DNA from: Verrucomicrobiota bacterium
GTDB taxonomy: Bacteria > Verrucomicrobiota > Verrucomicrobiia > Opitutales > Opitutaceae
Assembly (NCBI GenBank): GCA_019510185.1
Contig: JAEKKV010000016.1
Coordinates: 124,001 to 188,000 of the forward strand
Reading direction: 5' to 3'
DNA length: 64,000 nucleotides
Part shown: positions 57,467 to 64,000 of the stretch, in pieces
Position numbering within the stretch: the first letter of the stretch is position 1
How the letters are laid out: every line of letters begins with the position of its first letter
Notes under the pieces: model-generated
What the model saw: only the letters and a program-made list of their open reading frames with translations
Databases searched by the model: none
What the model was told of the DNA's origin: nothing
Position numbers and translations under genes: made by a program

Positions 57467-57480
57467 AGTTTTTTTACGCC

Positions 57481-57900
57481 ATGCCTGTTCACCAAGTCAC
57501 CCTCTCCATCGAGTCGCGCGGCCAAGGCACGCATGAGATCACCGAAGCGGTCGCGCGCGAAGTGACACGCAGCGGTTTGCGCACCGGCGTGGCCACGGTG
57601 TTTTGCCAGCACACCAGTTGTTCGCTGGTGATCATGGAAAACGCCGATCCGACCGCGCGTCGTGATTTGGAAGCATGGCTCAACCGGCTCGTGCCGGAGC
57701 ACGATCCCCATTTTGAGCACACGCAGGAAGGGCCCGACGACATGCCGAGCCACATCAAGATGGCGCTGACGCGCACGAGCGAGAGCGTGCCGTTCGCCGA
57801 GGGCCGGCTGCTACTCGGCACCTGGCAGGGAATTTTCCTATGGGAGCACCGCCATCACTCCCACACCCGTCGTGTGGTGGTGACGCTGATGGGGGAATAG
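57481..57900 (+). CDS. YjbQ family protein (UPF0047)
   Basis: A 139-residue small globular protein of the YjbQ/UPF0047 family. Conserved segments are VFCQHTSCSLVIMENADPTA, PDDMPSHIKMALTRTSES and the His-rich end EHRHHSHTRRVVVTLMGE. Members show weak thiamine-phosphate synthase activity in vitro; the true role is unknown. It is probably co-transcribed with fumC. The leader TTTTTTTACGCC has no Shine-Dalgarno. Confidence 0.92.
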   Translation: MPVHQVTLSIESRGQGTHEITEAVAREVTRSGLRTGVATVFCQHTSCSLVIMENADPTARRDLEAWLNRLVPEHDPHFEHTQEGPDDMPSHIKMALTRTSESVPFAEGRLLLGTWQGIFLWEHRHHSHTRRVVVTLMGE

Positions 57901-57913
57901 AATCGGACGGCTG

Positions 57914-58888
57914 TCATCGCCGCCAGTGGCGCACGAGGTCATCAGCGGCGGAAGGCCAGTCGTGAAATTGAAAATGAAACCCAGCGTCGAGCAGGCGGCC
58001 CGGTGTGACACGCCGGCTTTTGAGTAACAACTCGGTCTCTGTGCGCTGAAAAAACGCCCCGATTTCCAGCAGCCATCGCGGAACTCGTATGGACACGGAG
58101 GTGCCCAAGGATCGGTGCAAGGTGGCGATGAACTCGCGATTGGGGAGCGGTTGTGGTGCGCAGAGGTTGATTGCGCCCGAGAGGGTTTCATCATGGATGA
58201 TGAAATCGAGCGCGGCCGTAAAATCATGCTCATGAATCCACGAGACAAACTGATTGCCGGTGCCGTGGATTCCCATGCCCAGCGAGCATAGCCTTGCGAA
58301 AGCGCTAAACACGCCGCCTTGATCGGGACTCATGACCATCGCCGAGCGAAGTACGACCTTGCGCGTGAAAGGCGTGGGCGTGATGGCGAGCGCTTCTTCC
58401 CAAGCGAGAGCGATGTCGATACTGCGTTTCCAGAGTGGAGGAACCCCCGGTTCTGTTCCTCCAATAAGTCCGGTGGCTTCGTTGTTGGATGCATCATAGC
58501 GGTGGGCGTAAATCGTCGCCGTTCCGGATTGTAGCCAGAGCTTTGGCGGTGTGCGGGCGGCGGCGATGGCCAGACCAACCACCCGGGTCGACTCAATGCG
58601 TGAGCTCATCATCCGCTTCAAATTGGCCTCTGTGTAACGGCAATTCACGCTGCGTCCTGCCAGATTGATGACAACGTCCGCGTTTTCGATTTCGGTTACC
58701 CAAGGGCCGAGCGTACGTCCGTCCCAATTGACAATGCGGATCGCGCCGGTGAGAGCATGGCGTGCGCAGTTGGCCGAGGCTGCTTCCGGATTACGGCTAA
58801 GGATGACGCACGTGTGGCCATCTCGGATGAGCTTGCGGATCAAGAGATGGCCGACCTGGCCGGTACCACCGGGAAGAATGATTTTCAT
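57914..58888 (-). CDS. TIGR01777 family NAD(P)-dependent epimerase/oxidoreductase
   Basis: A 324-residue extended SDR protein. The Rossmann motif is KIILPGGTGQVGHLLIRKLI near the start. Further segments are ADVVINLAGRSVNCRYTEAN, LWLQSGTATIYAHRYDASNN and FVSWIHEHDFTAALDFIIHD, which are typical of the YfcH/SDR39U1 group. The catalytic Tyr-x3-Lys pattern is weak (YAHRYDA), as in many members of this group. The substrate is unknown. It lies 46 bases after a small membrane protein gene and near a GbsR-type regulator, all on the reverse strand. ATG at 58888 places the Rossmann motif at residue 7. Confidence 0.87.
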   Translation of the reverse strand: MKIILPGGTGQVGHLLIRKLIRDGHTCVILSRNPEAASANCARHALTGAIRIVNWDGRTLGPWVTEIENADVVINLAGRSVNCRYTEANLKRMMSSRIESTRVVGLAIAAARTPPKLWLQSGTATIYAHRYDASNNEATGLIGGTEPGVPPLWKRSIDIALAWEEALAITPTPFTRKVVLRSAMVMSPDQGGVFSAFARLCSLGMGIHGTGNQFVSWIHEHDFTAALDFIIHDETLSGAINLCAPQPLPNREFIATLHRSLGTSVSIRVPRWLLEIGAFFQRTETELLLKSRRVTPGRLLDAGFHFQFHDWPSAADDLVRHWRR

Positions 58889-58934
58889 AGCGACAAGCTC
58901 ACCGAGACATTTGGCCGGGCAGGTTGAAGCGGGA

Positions 58935-59324
58935 TCAGCCAAGCGGAGGTGTTACGCCCGCTGGTTTTTCCGGCCCATGATCGCGACCTTTGCGGCGCAT
59001 TTTATCGAAATTAAACATGTTGAAGAAATGCATCGCACCGAGGACGAGCAGGACGATCCCCAATTTGGTGCTGACGAATTCAAAGGCCTCCTGCGCATTG
59101 GTGGGTTTGTCGCCATAGCGCAGGGCAAAGGCGATGAAGCCGATGTTCACCAAGTAAAAACCGACTACGAGAAGATGATTCACGGCGTCGGCCATGGCCT
59201 CATTCCCGCGGAAGGCCTGCACGAGAAAAATACGGCCATTGTGATGAAGCGTATGCGCAACCCAGACGGTGAGCGCGACGCTTGTGACCAGATAGATTAA
59301 ATAACAGACGATGGTTGTGTTCAT
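58935..59324 (-). CDS. Small integral membrane protein, function unknown
   Basis: A 129-residue membrane protein with about three helices: VCYLIYLVTSVALTVWVAHT, VNHLLVVGFYLVNIGFIAFA and FVSTKLGIVLLVLGAMHFFN. A hydrophilic tail ends KPAGVTPPLG. His residues sit near helix ends (HTLHHNG, NHLL, AMHFF), which could suggest metal or heme contact, but this is speculative. It lies between the GbsR-type regulator and the epimerase, with a perfect dyad just upstream. Not recognised as a named family. Confidence 0.72.
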   Translation of the reverse strand: MNTTIVCYLIYLVTSVALTVWVAHTLHHNGRIFLVQAFRGNEAMADAVNHLLVVGFYLVNIGFIAFALRYGDKPTNAQEAFEFVSTKLGIVLLVLGAMHFFNMFNFDKMRRKGRDHGPEKPAGVTPPLG

Positions 59325-59335
59325 TTTATTTGTTA

Positions 59336-59353
59336 TTTCTGTAATAACAGAAA
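59336..59353. promoter_or_regulatory. Dyad operator upstream of the membrane protein gene
   Basis: TTTCTG and CAGAAA flank six bases (TAATAA) in a perfect inverted repeat; an overlapping dyad TGTTATT/AATAACA spans 59331-59349. The 14-mer TTTCTGTAATAACA (59336-59349) recurs with one change at 59903-59916. Both copies start exactly 11 bases before the ATG of the gene they precede. Likely site for the neighbouring GbsR-type regulator. Confidence 0.62.
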
Positions 59354-59366
59354 ATTAAGGCTAAAA

Positions 59367-59891
59367 CTACTCGGCAAGTTTGAAGATAGAATCGCCAAGC
59401 TTGGCCAGACGGCGGAGGTTTTTCGGCGCGAGCTTGGCGGCACGCTCACCCCACGCATCAGTCAACTCCATGAACTCGAGCATAGCTTCAAGGCGGTCGT
59501 CGAGTTCAGGCAATTGGGCGGATTCGGATGCCTTGGCTTCGGCCACACATTCGCGGAGAATGGCAAGGGTGGGGTCGAGTTCACGACGCTTTCGTTCGCG
59601 AATGATTGTGCGGAACAAGTCCCAGACATCACTGGAAGTTTCAAAATGATCGCGCCGGTCGCCGAGATGGTGGGCGATGCGAACAAGGCCCCAAGTTTGA
59701 AGTTCTTTGAGTCCAACGCTGACGTTAGAACGGGCGATTTCGAGCGTCTCGGCGATTTCGTCGGCCGGGATAGGCTTGGGCGAGAGGTAGAGAAGCGCGT
59801 GGATTTGAGCCACTGAGCGGTTGATTCCCCAGCGGGTCCCCATCTCGCCCCAATGAACAATGAACTTTTTGGCTGTAGGAGGAAGGCTCAT
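59367..59891 (-). CDS. GbsR/MarR-like transcriptional regulator
   Basis: A 174-residue regulator of the GbsR group. The winged HTH (about 12-85) reads IVHWGEMGTRWGINRSVAQI, LPKPI-type segment LSPKPIPADEIAETLEIARS and NVSVGLKELQTWGLVRIAHH, followed by GDRRDHFETSSDVWDLFRTI, which is characteristic of GbsR-like proteins. It has a helical C-terminal half for dimer contact. It likely represses the membrane protein/epimerase operon and itself through the two matching motifs. It is read in the same direction as the genes it may control. Ligand unknown. Confidence 0.87.
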   Translation of the reverse strand: MSLPPTAKKFIVHWGEMGTRWGINRSVAQIHALLYLSPKPIPADEIAETLEIARSNVSVGLKELQTWGLVRIAHHLGDRRDHFETSSDVWDLFRTIIRERKRRELDPTLAILRECVAEAKASESAQLPELDDRLEAMLEFMELTDAWGERAAKLAPKNLRRLAKLGDSIFKLAE

Positions 59892-59902
59892 TGTTTCTGA
59901 AT

Positions 59903-59916
59903 TTTCTGAAATAACA
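59903..59916. promoter_or_regulatory. Second copy of the GbsR-linked motif, upstream of the regulator gene
   Basis: TTTCTGAAATAACA matches 13 of 14 bases of the motif at 59336-59349, in the same orientation and at the same 11-base distance from the downstream ATG (at 59891). A further TTTCTGAA half lies immediately before it (59894-59901). The position suggests self-regulation. Confidence 0.55.
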
Positions 59917-59960
59917 TTTTATGTCAAGCGCTCTTTGCGGTTATGCACGCGGGAGCTTGC

Positions 59961-61622
59961 CTACTTTGCCGCGGCGGCGCCGACGCCGCCGGGGAGGCAG
60001 GCGCCGCAGCCGTTGACGAAGAAATCGTTGCCCTTGTTGTCCACGAGAATGAACGCGGGGAAGTCTTCCACCTCGATTTTCCACACGGCTTCCATCCCGA
60101 GTTCGGGATATTCCAGCACTTCGACTTTCTTGATGTTTTCCTTGGCGAGGATCGCGGCCGGGCCGCCGATGCTGCCGAGGTAAAAGCCTCCGTGTTCTTT
60201 GCAGGCTTTCGTCACTTGCGGGCTGCGATTGCCCTTGGCGAGCATGACCATCGAGCCGCCGAGCGATTGGAAAAGATCGACGTAGCTGTCCATGCGGCCG
60301 GCGGTGGTGGGGCCGAAGCTCCCGCTGGCGTAGCCTTTGGGCGTCTTGGCCGGACCGGCGTAGTAAACCGGGTGGTTTTTGAAATAATCGGGCAGGCCTT
60401 GGCCGGCGTCGACGCGTTCCTTGAGCTTGGCGTGAGCGATGTCGCGGGCGACCACGAGCGGGCCGCTGAGGAGCACGCGGGTGGTGACGGGATATTTCGC
60501 GAGCTCGGCCAGGATGGCGGGCATCGGCTGGTTGAGATCGATGCGCACCACCTTGTCGTCCTTCAAGGTGCGTTCGCTGGCGGGAATGAAGCGGCCGGGA
60601 TTGGTTTCGAGTTTTTCGAGCCAGATGCCGTCCTTGTTGATCTTGGCCTTTATGTTGCGGTCGGCCGAGCAGGAGACGCCGAGGCCGACGGGGCAGCTCG
60701 CGCCGTGGCGGGGGAGGCGGATGACGCGCACGTCCAGGGCGAAATACTTGCCGCCGAACTGCGCGCCGATGCCGCTGTTTTGGGCGATCTTAAGGACGAG
60801 TTTTTCCGTCTCCAAGTCGCGGAAGGCGCGGCCTTCGTTGTTACCGGTGGTGGGGAGGTGGTCGTAGTATTTGGTCGAGGCGAGCTTGACGGTTTTAAGG
60901 CAGGCTTCGGCGCTGGTGCCGCCGATGACGAGCGCGAGGTGATAGGGTGGGCAGGCGGCGGTGCCGAGATAGCCGAGTTTTTCCGTGACGAATTTTTCGA
61001 GGCCCTTGGGGTTGAGCAACGCCTTGGTTTCCTGAAACAGAAACGTCTTGTTGGCGGAGCCGCCGCCCTTGGCGACGAAGAGGAATTTGTAGTCGGCGCC
61101 TTCGGTGGCGTAGAGGTCGATCTGCGCGGGCAGATTGGTGCCGGTGTTGACCTCGTTGAACATGTCGAGCGGAGCGGTCTGCGAATAGCGGAGGTTTTCC
61201 CGGGTGTAGGTTTCGTAGATGCCCTTGGAAATCCACTCGGCGTCGTTGGCGCCGGTCCAGACTTGCTGGCCTTTTTTCGCCACGACCGTGGCGGTGCCGG
61301 TATCCTGGCAGAACGGGAGAATCCCCTCGGCGGCGATCTCGGCGTTTTTCAGCAGGGTGAGCGCGACGTAGCGGTCGTTGGTGGAGGCCTCGGGATCATC
61401 GAGGATGGCGGCGACCTGCGCGAGGTGCTTGGGGCGGAGCAGAAACGATGTGTCACGCAGGGCTTGCTGGGCGACGAAGGCGAGCGCCTCGGGTTCGATC
61501 TTCAGGATTTCGCGGCCCTCGAAAGTCGCGGTTGAGAGGCCTTCCTTGGAGAGCAGCCGGTATTCGGTGTCGTCGGGACCGAGCGGGAAGGGGTCTTGGT
61601 AGGAAAACGGAGGCGTAGCCAT
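59961..61622 (-). CDS. fumA: Class I (Fe-S) fumarate hydratase
   Basis: A 553-residue class I fumarase of the single-chain FumA/FumB type, with a 4Fe-4S cluster that is oxygen-sensitive. Cluster Cys candidates are in [11 protein letters not shown] (about 105), [10 protein letters not shown] and GVSCSADRN; further signatures are [51 protein letters not shown] and [15 protein letters not shown]. It catalyses the same step as the FumC encoded at 56.1 kb but is unrelated in fold. It stands alone. Length agrees with FumA (548). An AAGG at seven bases before the ATG is one of few Shine-Dalgarno-like sites here. Confidence 0.92.
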   Translation of the reverse strand: MATPPFSYQDPFPLGPDDTEYRLLSKEGLSTATFEGREILKIEPEALAFVAQQALRDTSFLLRPKHLAQVAAILDDPEASTNDRYVALTLLKNAEIAAEGILPFCQDTGTATVVAKKGQQVWTGANDAEWISKGIYETYTRENLRYSQTAPLDMFNEVNTGTNLPAQIDLYATEGADYKFLFVAKGGGSANKTFLFQETKALLNPKGLEKFVTEKLGYLGTAACPPYHLALVIGGTSAEACLKTVKLASTKYYDHLPTTGNNEGRAFRDLETEKLVLKIAQNSGIGAQFGGKYFALDVRVIRLPRHGASCPVGLGVSCSADRNIKAKINKDGIWLEKLETNPGRFIPASERTLKDDKVVRIDLNQPMPAILAELAKYPVTTRVLLSGPLVVARDIAHAKLKERVDAGQGLPDYFKNHPVYYAGPAKTPKGYASGSFGPTTAGRMDSYVDLFQSLGGSMVMLAKGNRSPQVTKACKEHGGFYLGSIGGPAAILAKENIKKVEVLEYPELGMEAVWKIEVEDFPAFILVDNKGNDFFVNGCGACLPGGVGAAAAK

Positions 61623-61726
61623 GCCGTTACCTTAGCCACAAACCGGGCCTCCGGGACGACGAAAAACGCCCGAATGCGTGAAAATCGGCAAAATCTGCGC
61701 AAGAAGCAGGGCGCCTCGCGACGGTC

Positions 61727-62716
61727 TCAGACAATCTTGAGCTTGGGGAGATCTTGACCGTCGACGAGGCCCACCGGCTTGCCCTTGGTGTCGATCACGA
61801 TGAGGTCGTCGATCTTGTGCGCTTCGAAGAGGTTCAACGCCTCCACGCCCAACGCATCCTCGGCCACGACCTTGGGCGAGCGGGTCATGAAGGTTGAAAC
61901 CGGCTTTTGCAAAAAATCAGTCCCGCTGAGCGCGCTGCGGCGGAAATCGCCGTCGGTGAAGATGCCGGTGAGCTTGCCCGACTTGGGATGCACGACGGCG
62001 ATGCTGCCGCTGCGCGCCTTGGTCATGGCGAGGATGGCCACCTGCGTGGTGGCGGTTTCCGGGGCGATGGGCAGATGATGGCCGCTGCGCATGATATCTT
62101 TCACGCGGAGGAGCAGCACGCGGCCCAGGTTGCCGCCGGGGTGGTATTTCGCGAAGTCGTTGCGCGTGAGGCCGCGCGCGGTGAGCAGCACCATGGCCAG
62201 CGCATCGCCCAGGGCGAGGGCGGCGGTGGTGCTGGCGGTGGGGGCGAGCTTGAGCGGACAGGCCTCGCGAGGCACCTGATAGATGAGCTTCAGGTCGGCG
62301 TTTTTCGCCAGATCGGAGGCGGGGTTGCTGGTAAAGGCCACGATGCGCACGCCGAAACGCTTCAGCACGGGGACGAGCCGGAGAACTTCCTCGGTCTGCC
62401 CGCTGTTGCTCAACAGGAAGGCCAGGTCGCCTTTGCCCACGAGCCCGAAGTCGCCGTGCAACGCCTGGGTGGCGTCGAGAAAACAGGTGGACAGGCCGGT
62501 GCTGTTAAAGGTGCCGACGAGCTTCTGGGCGATGTGCGCGGACTTGCCCACGCCGCTGAAAATGAGTTTTCCGCCGCCGCCGACCGCCGTCTCGACACCA
62601 TGGGCGACGTCGACAAACTCCCGGCCGAGCCCGCGGGAGGTCGCCGTTAGCGCCTCCTGTTCGATTTTAATGCAGGCACGGGCGCGGTTGAGGGCGGTTT
62701 TGGGGTCGAGGGCCAT
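61727..62716 (-). CDS. kdsD: D-arabinose 5-phosphate isomerase, KpsF/GutQ family
   Basis: A 329-residue isomerase converting ribulose 5-phosphate to arabinose 5-phosphate, the first step toward KDO for lipopolysaccharide. The SIS domain (about 40-175) has IFSGVGKSAHIAQKLVGTFN, GDFGLVGKGDLAFLLSNSGQ and LKLAPTASTTAALALGDALA. Two CBS domains follow (VKDIMRSGHHLPIAPETATT, GIFTDGDFRRSALSG, DDLIVIDTKGKPVGLVDGQD). It shares a 76-base divergent promoter region with the LysM lipoprotein. It implies an LPS-bearing Gram-negative envelope. Confidence 0.93.
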   Translation of the reverse strand: MALDPKTALNRARACIKIEQEALTATSRGLGREFVDVAHGVETAVGGGGKLIFSGVGKSAHIAQKLVGTFNSTGLSTCFLDATQALHGDFGLVGKGDLAFLLSNSGQTEEVLRLVPVLKRFGVRIVAFTSNPASDLAKNADLKLIYQVPREACPLKLAPTASTTAALALGDALAMVLLTARGLTRNDFAKYHPGGNLGRVLLLRVKDIMRSGHHLPIAPETATTQVAILAMTKARSGSIAVVHPKSGKLTGIFTDGDFRRSALSGTDFLQKPVSTFMTRSPKVVAEDALGVEALNLFEAHKIDDLIVIDTKGKPVGLVDGQDLPKLKIV

Positions 62717-62792
62717 TTAGAGTTTGAGTCGAAAGTCGGACTGCGAAACTTAGGAGCAACTTTTCACCGTTCAATCCCATTTCCCGCCGTCG

Positions 62793-63701
62793 ATGAGGCT
62801 TCGTTTCCTTTCACTCTGTCTGTGCGCGCTCGCGGCTCTGGTGTTTGTCGCGGGGTGTGAGCGCGCCGATGTCGCGTCTTTCACGGCGGAAATCGACGAA
62901 CCCAACTACCGCCGGGGCAAGGATCTTCTCCGGCAGGGGCGCAATCAGGAGGCACTCGCCTCTTTCCTCAAAGTGGTGGACAAACGCGGCGACGACGCCC
63001 CCGAATCCCACTTGGAGATCGGTATTCTCTACCAGCAGCACATCAAGGATCCGATCGCGGCGATCTACCATTACCGGAAATTCCGCGAGCTGAAGCCCAA
63101 CTCGCCGCAGGCCGACCTCGTGCGCCAGCGCATCGACGCCGCCACGCGGGATTTCGCCCGCACCCTGCCGGCCCAGCCGCTCGAAAACCAGATGGAGCAC
63201 CTCGATTTGCTCGACAAGGTTGACCAGCTTCAGCGCGAGAACTCCCAGCTCAAGGAACAGCTCATCGCCGCGAAGACCCAGGCCATCAACACGCCGCGCC
63301 CTTCCGTCTCGATGATCGCGCCCGAGCCGGCCTCGGCCGACGCCGGCTCGCCAGACGACTCCCCCATCGCGCGCGCGCCCGATGCCGACCCGGCGGGGCC
63401 GCTGGCACCCGCTCCCGTGCCCGTTGCGCCGCCCGCGCGTCCGCAGCCGACGGCGCCGACGGTTTCGCTCAACCGTCCGTCCGTCGCCACGCCGCCGCCT
63501 GCCGCGCCCCGTCCCGCCGCGCCGGTGGTCTCGGCCAACGCCCGCCGTCATACCATCGCGAAGGGCGACACCCTGTTCAGCCTCGCCCAGCGCTACTACG
63601 GCAACCGGTCCCGCTGGCGCGATATCTACGCCGCCAACCGCGACCAGCTCTCCAGCGAAAACACGCCGCTGCGCATCGGCATGGAATTGAAAATTCCGTG
63701 A
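62793..63701 (+). CDS. LysM-domain lipoprotein
   Basis: A 302-residue lipoprotein. A signal peptide with lipobox (ALAALVFVAGC, Cys at about 22) is followed by a TPR-like helical region (about 35-115: GKDLLRQGRNQEALASFLKV, IAAIYHYRKFRELKPNSPQA), a short coiled coil (about 130-160), a long Pro/Ala linker, and a C-terminal LysM (HTIAKGDTLFSLAQRYYGNR, then WRDIYAANRDQLSSENTPLR and IGMELKIP). It would tether to the outer membrane and bind peptidoglycan. The gene context gives no more specific role. Confidence 0.88.
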   Translation: MRLRFLSLCLCALAALVFVAGCERADVASFTAEIDEPNYRRGKDLLRQGRNQEALASFLKVVDKRGDDAPESHLEIGILYQQHIKDPIAAIYHYRKFRELKPNSPQADLVRQRIDAATRDFARTLPAQPLENQMEHLDLLDKVDQLQRENSQLKEQLIAAKTQAINTPRPSVSMIAPEPASADAGSPDDSPIARAPDADPAGPLAPAPVPVAPPARPQPTAPTVSLNRPSVATPPPAAPRPAAPVVSANARRHTIAKGDTLFSLAQRYYGNRSRWRDIYAANRDQLSSENTPLRIGMELKIP

Positions 63702-63754
63702 GCGGCCGGGATGTCTTCCCGCGCATGAGTTCCTAACCCGCCGCCGGTTTTTCC

Positions 63755-64000
63755 ATGCCGCGAACTTCCCGTCGCACCTCCGTTTTTACCGAATCGCTCA
63801 TCCGCGAGATGACGCGCGTCGCCCAGCAGCACGGGGCGATCAATCTCTCGCAGGGGTTTCCCGACGGCGATCCGCCTCCCGCGTTGGTGCAGGCCGCGCG
63901 GGACGCGATGGACGCCGGCCGCCACCAGTACGCGATCACCTGGGGTTCGCCCGAGTTGCGGGACGCGCTGGCGGCCAAGTTCTCCCGGTTCACCGGTCTG
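63755..64000 (+). CDS. PLP-dependent aminotransferase class I/II, N-terminal part
   Basis: The window ends 82 codons into this frame. The start MPRTSRRTSVFTESLIREMT is followed by INLSQGFPDGDPPPALVQAA and HQYAITWGSPELRDALAAKF. The NLSQGFPDG and QYA...G.ELR pattern is typical of fold-type I aminotransferases near methionine/kynurenine aminotransferase (YbdL-like) or aspartate aminotransferase. The Lys that binds PLP lies outside. The start at 63755 has a pyrimidine-rich leader (GGTTTTTCC). Confidence 0.85.
   Translation, partial: MPRTSRRTSVFTESLIREMTRVAQQHGAINLSQGFPDGDPPPALVQAARDAMDAGRHQYAITWGSPELRDALAAKFSRFTGL

Overview
The window is 64 kb of dense, high-GC (clearly above 60%) bacterial chromosome made almost entirely of housekeeping and envelope genes. 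The gene families fit a member of the Verrucomicrobiota, most likely Opitutaceae. The pointers are a B12-dependent class II ribonucleotide reductase, tandem secreted proteins with an SHD1-like N-terminal domain, RNase E/G together with RNase Y, an AddAB-type recombination nuclease, a compact PilMNOPQ locus and a fucose-isomerase-like sugar gene. The taxon is inferred from family content, not from a marker search. I see no prophage, insertion sequence, CRISPR array, tRNA or rRNA. No stretch longer than 300 bases lacks a gene.

Layout. 1-1.7 kb: a cut-off fucose-isomerase-like gene diverges from an AraC regulator that has three phased TGGATAA repeats at its start. 2-6.3 kb: class II RNR, then an RlmM-like and a TrmH/SpoU-like RNA methyltransferase overlapping by ATGA. 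6.3-15.4 kb: a transglutaminase-like protein and a tetR-mdtA-mdtB-mdtC drug-efflux operon with a clear TetR-type dyad operator. 15.5-17.8 kb: a large secreted protein of unknown function. 18-23.4 kb: RNase E/G, RodA, RNase Y and QueF. 23.4-30.8 kb: two paralogous SHD1-like secreted proteins, a DUF2059 protein, a HisN-type phosphatase, a DEDDh exonuclease, a HAD phosphatase, two tandem CorA transporters and a PTS IIA-Ntr-like protein. 30.9-37.9 kb: gyrB-gyrA, an Rrf2 regulator, a zinc-ribbon coiled-coil protein and the RNase P RNA. 38-41.3 kb: three pilin-like genes and an orphan LuxR-type response regulator. 41.6-48.2 kb: rpsT, addB-addA and a 33-codon gene for a bS22/mS38-like ribosomal protein. 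48.4-52.6 kb: pilM-N-O-P-Q. 52.6-64 kb: CPBP protease, polyprenyl synthase, ECF sigma factor with a membrane partner, class II fumarase, YjbQ, an SDR/membrane protein/GbsR cluster with matched operator motifs, class I fumarase, KdsD, a LysM lipoprotein and the start of an aminotransferase.

How the genes work together. The efflux operon is probably self-regulated by its TetR. The PilMNOPQ locus would build the inner-membrane platform and secretin of a type IV pilus, and the three pilin-like genes 9 kb away could supply minor pilins. RNase E/G, RNase Y and RNase P RNA give the window much of the core RNA-processing set. Most genes lack a purine-rich Shine-Dalgarno sequence and are preceded by pyrimidine-rich leaders ending in a C-rich ATG context. 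This looks like a property of the whole genome and made start choice depend on protein family alignment.

No obviously new multi-gene system stands out. The best candidates for new biology are the regulatory sites (AraC repeats, TetR dyad, GbsR-linked motif pair, nested dyad at 28.05 kb), the ECF sigma/membrane protein pair without a recognisable zinc anti-sigma motif, and the uncharacterised 780-residue secreted protein.
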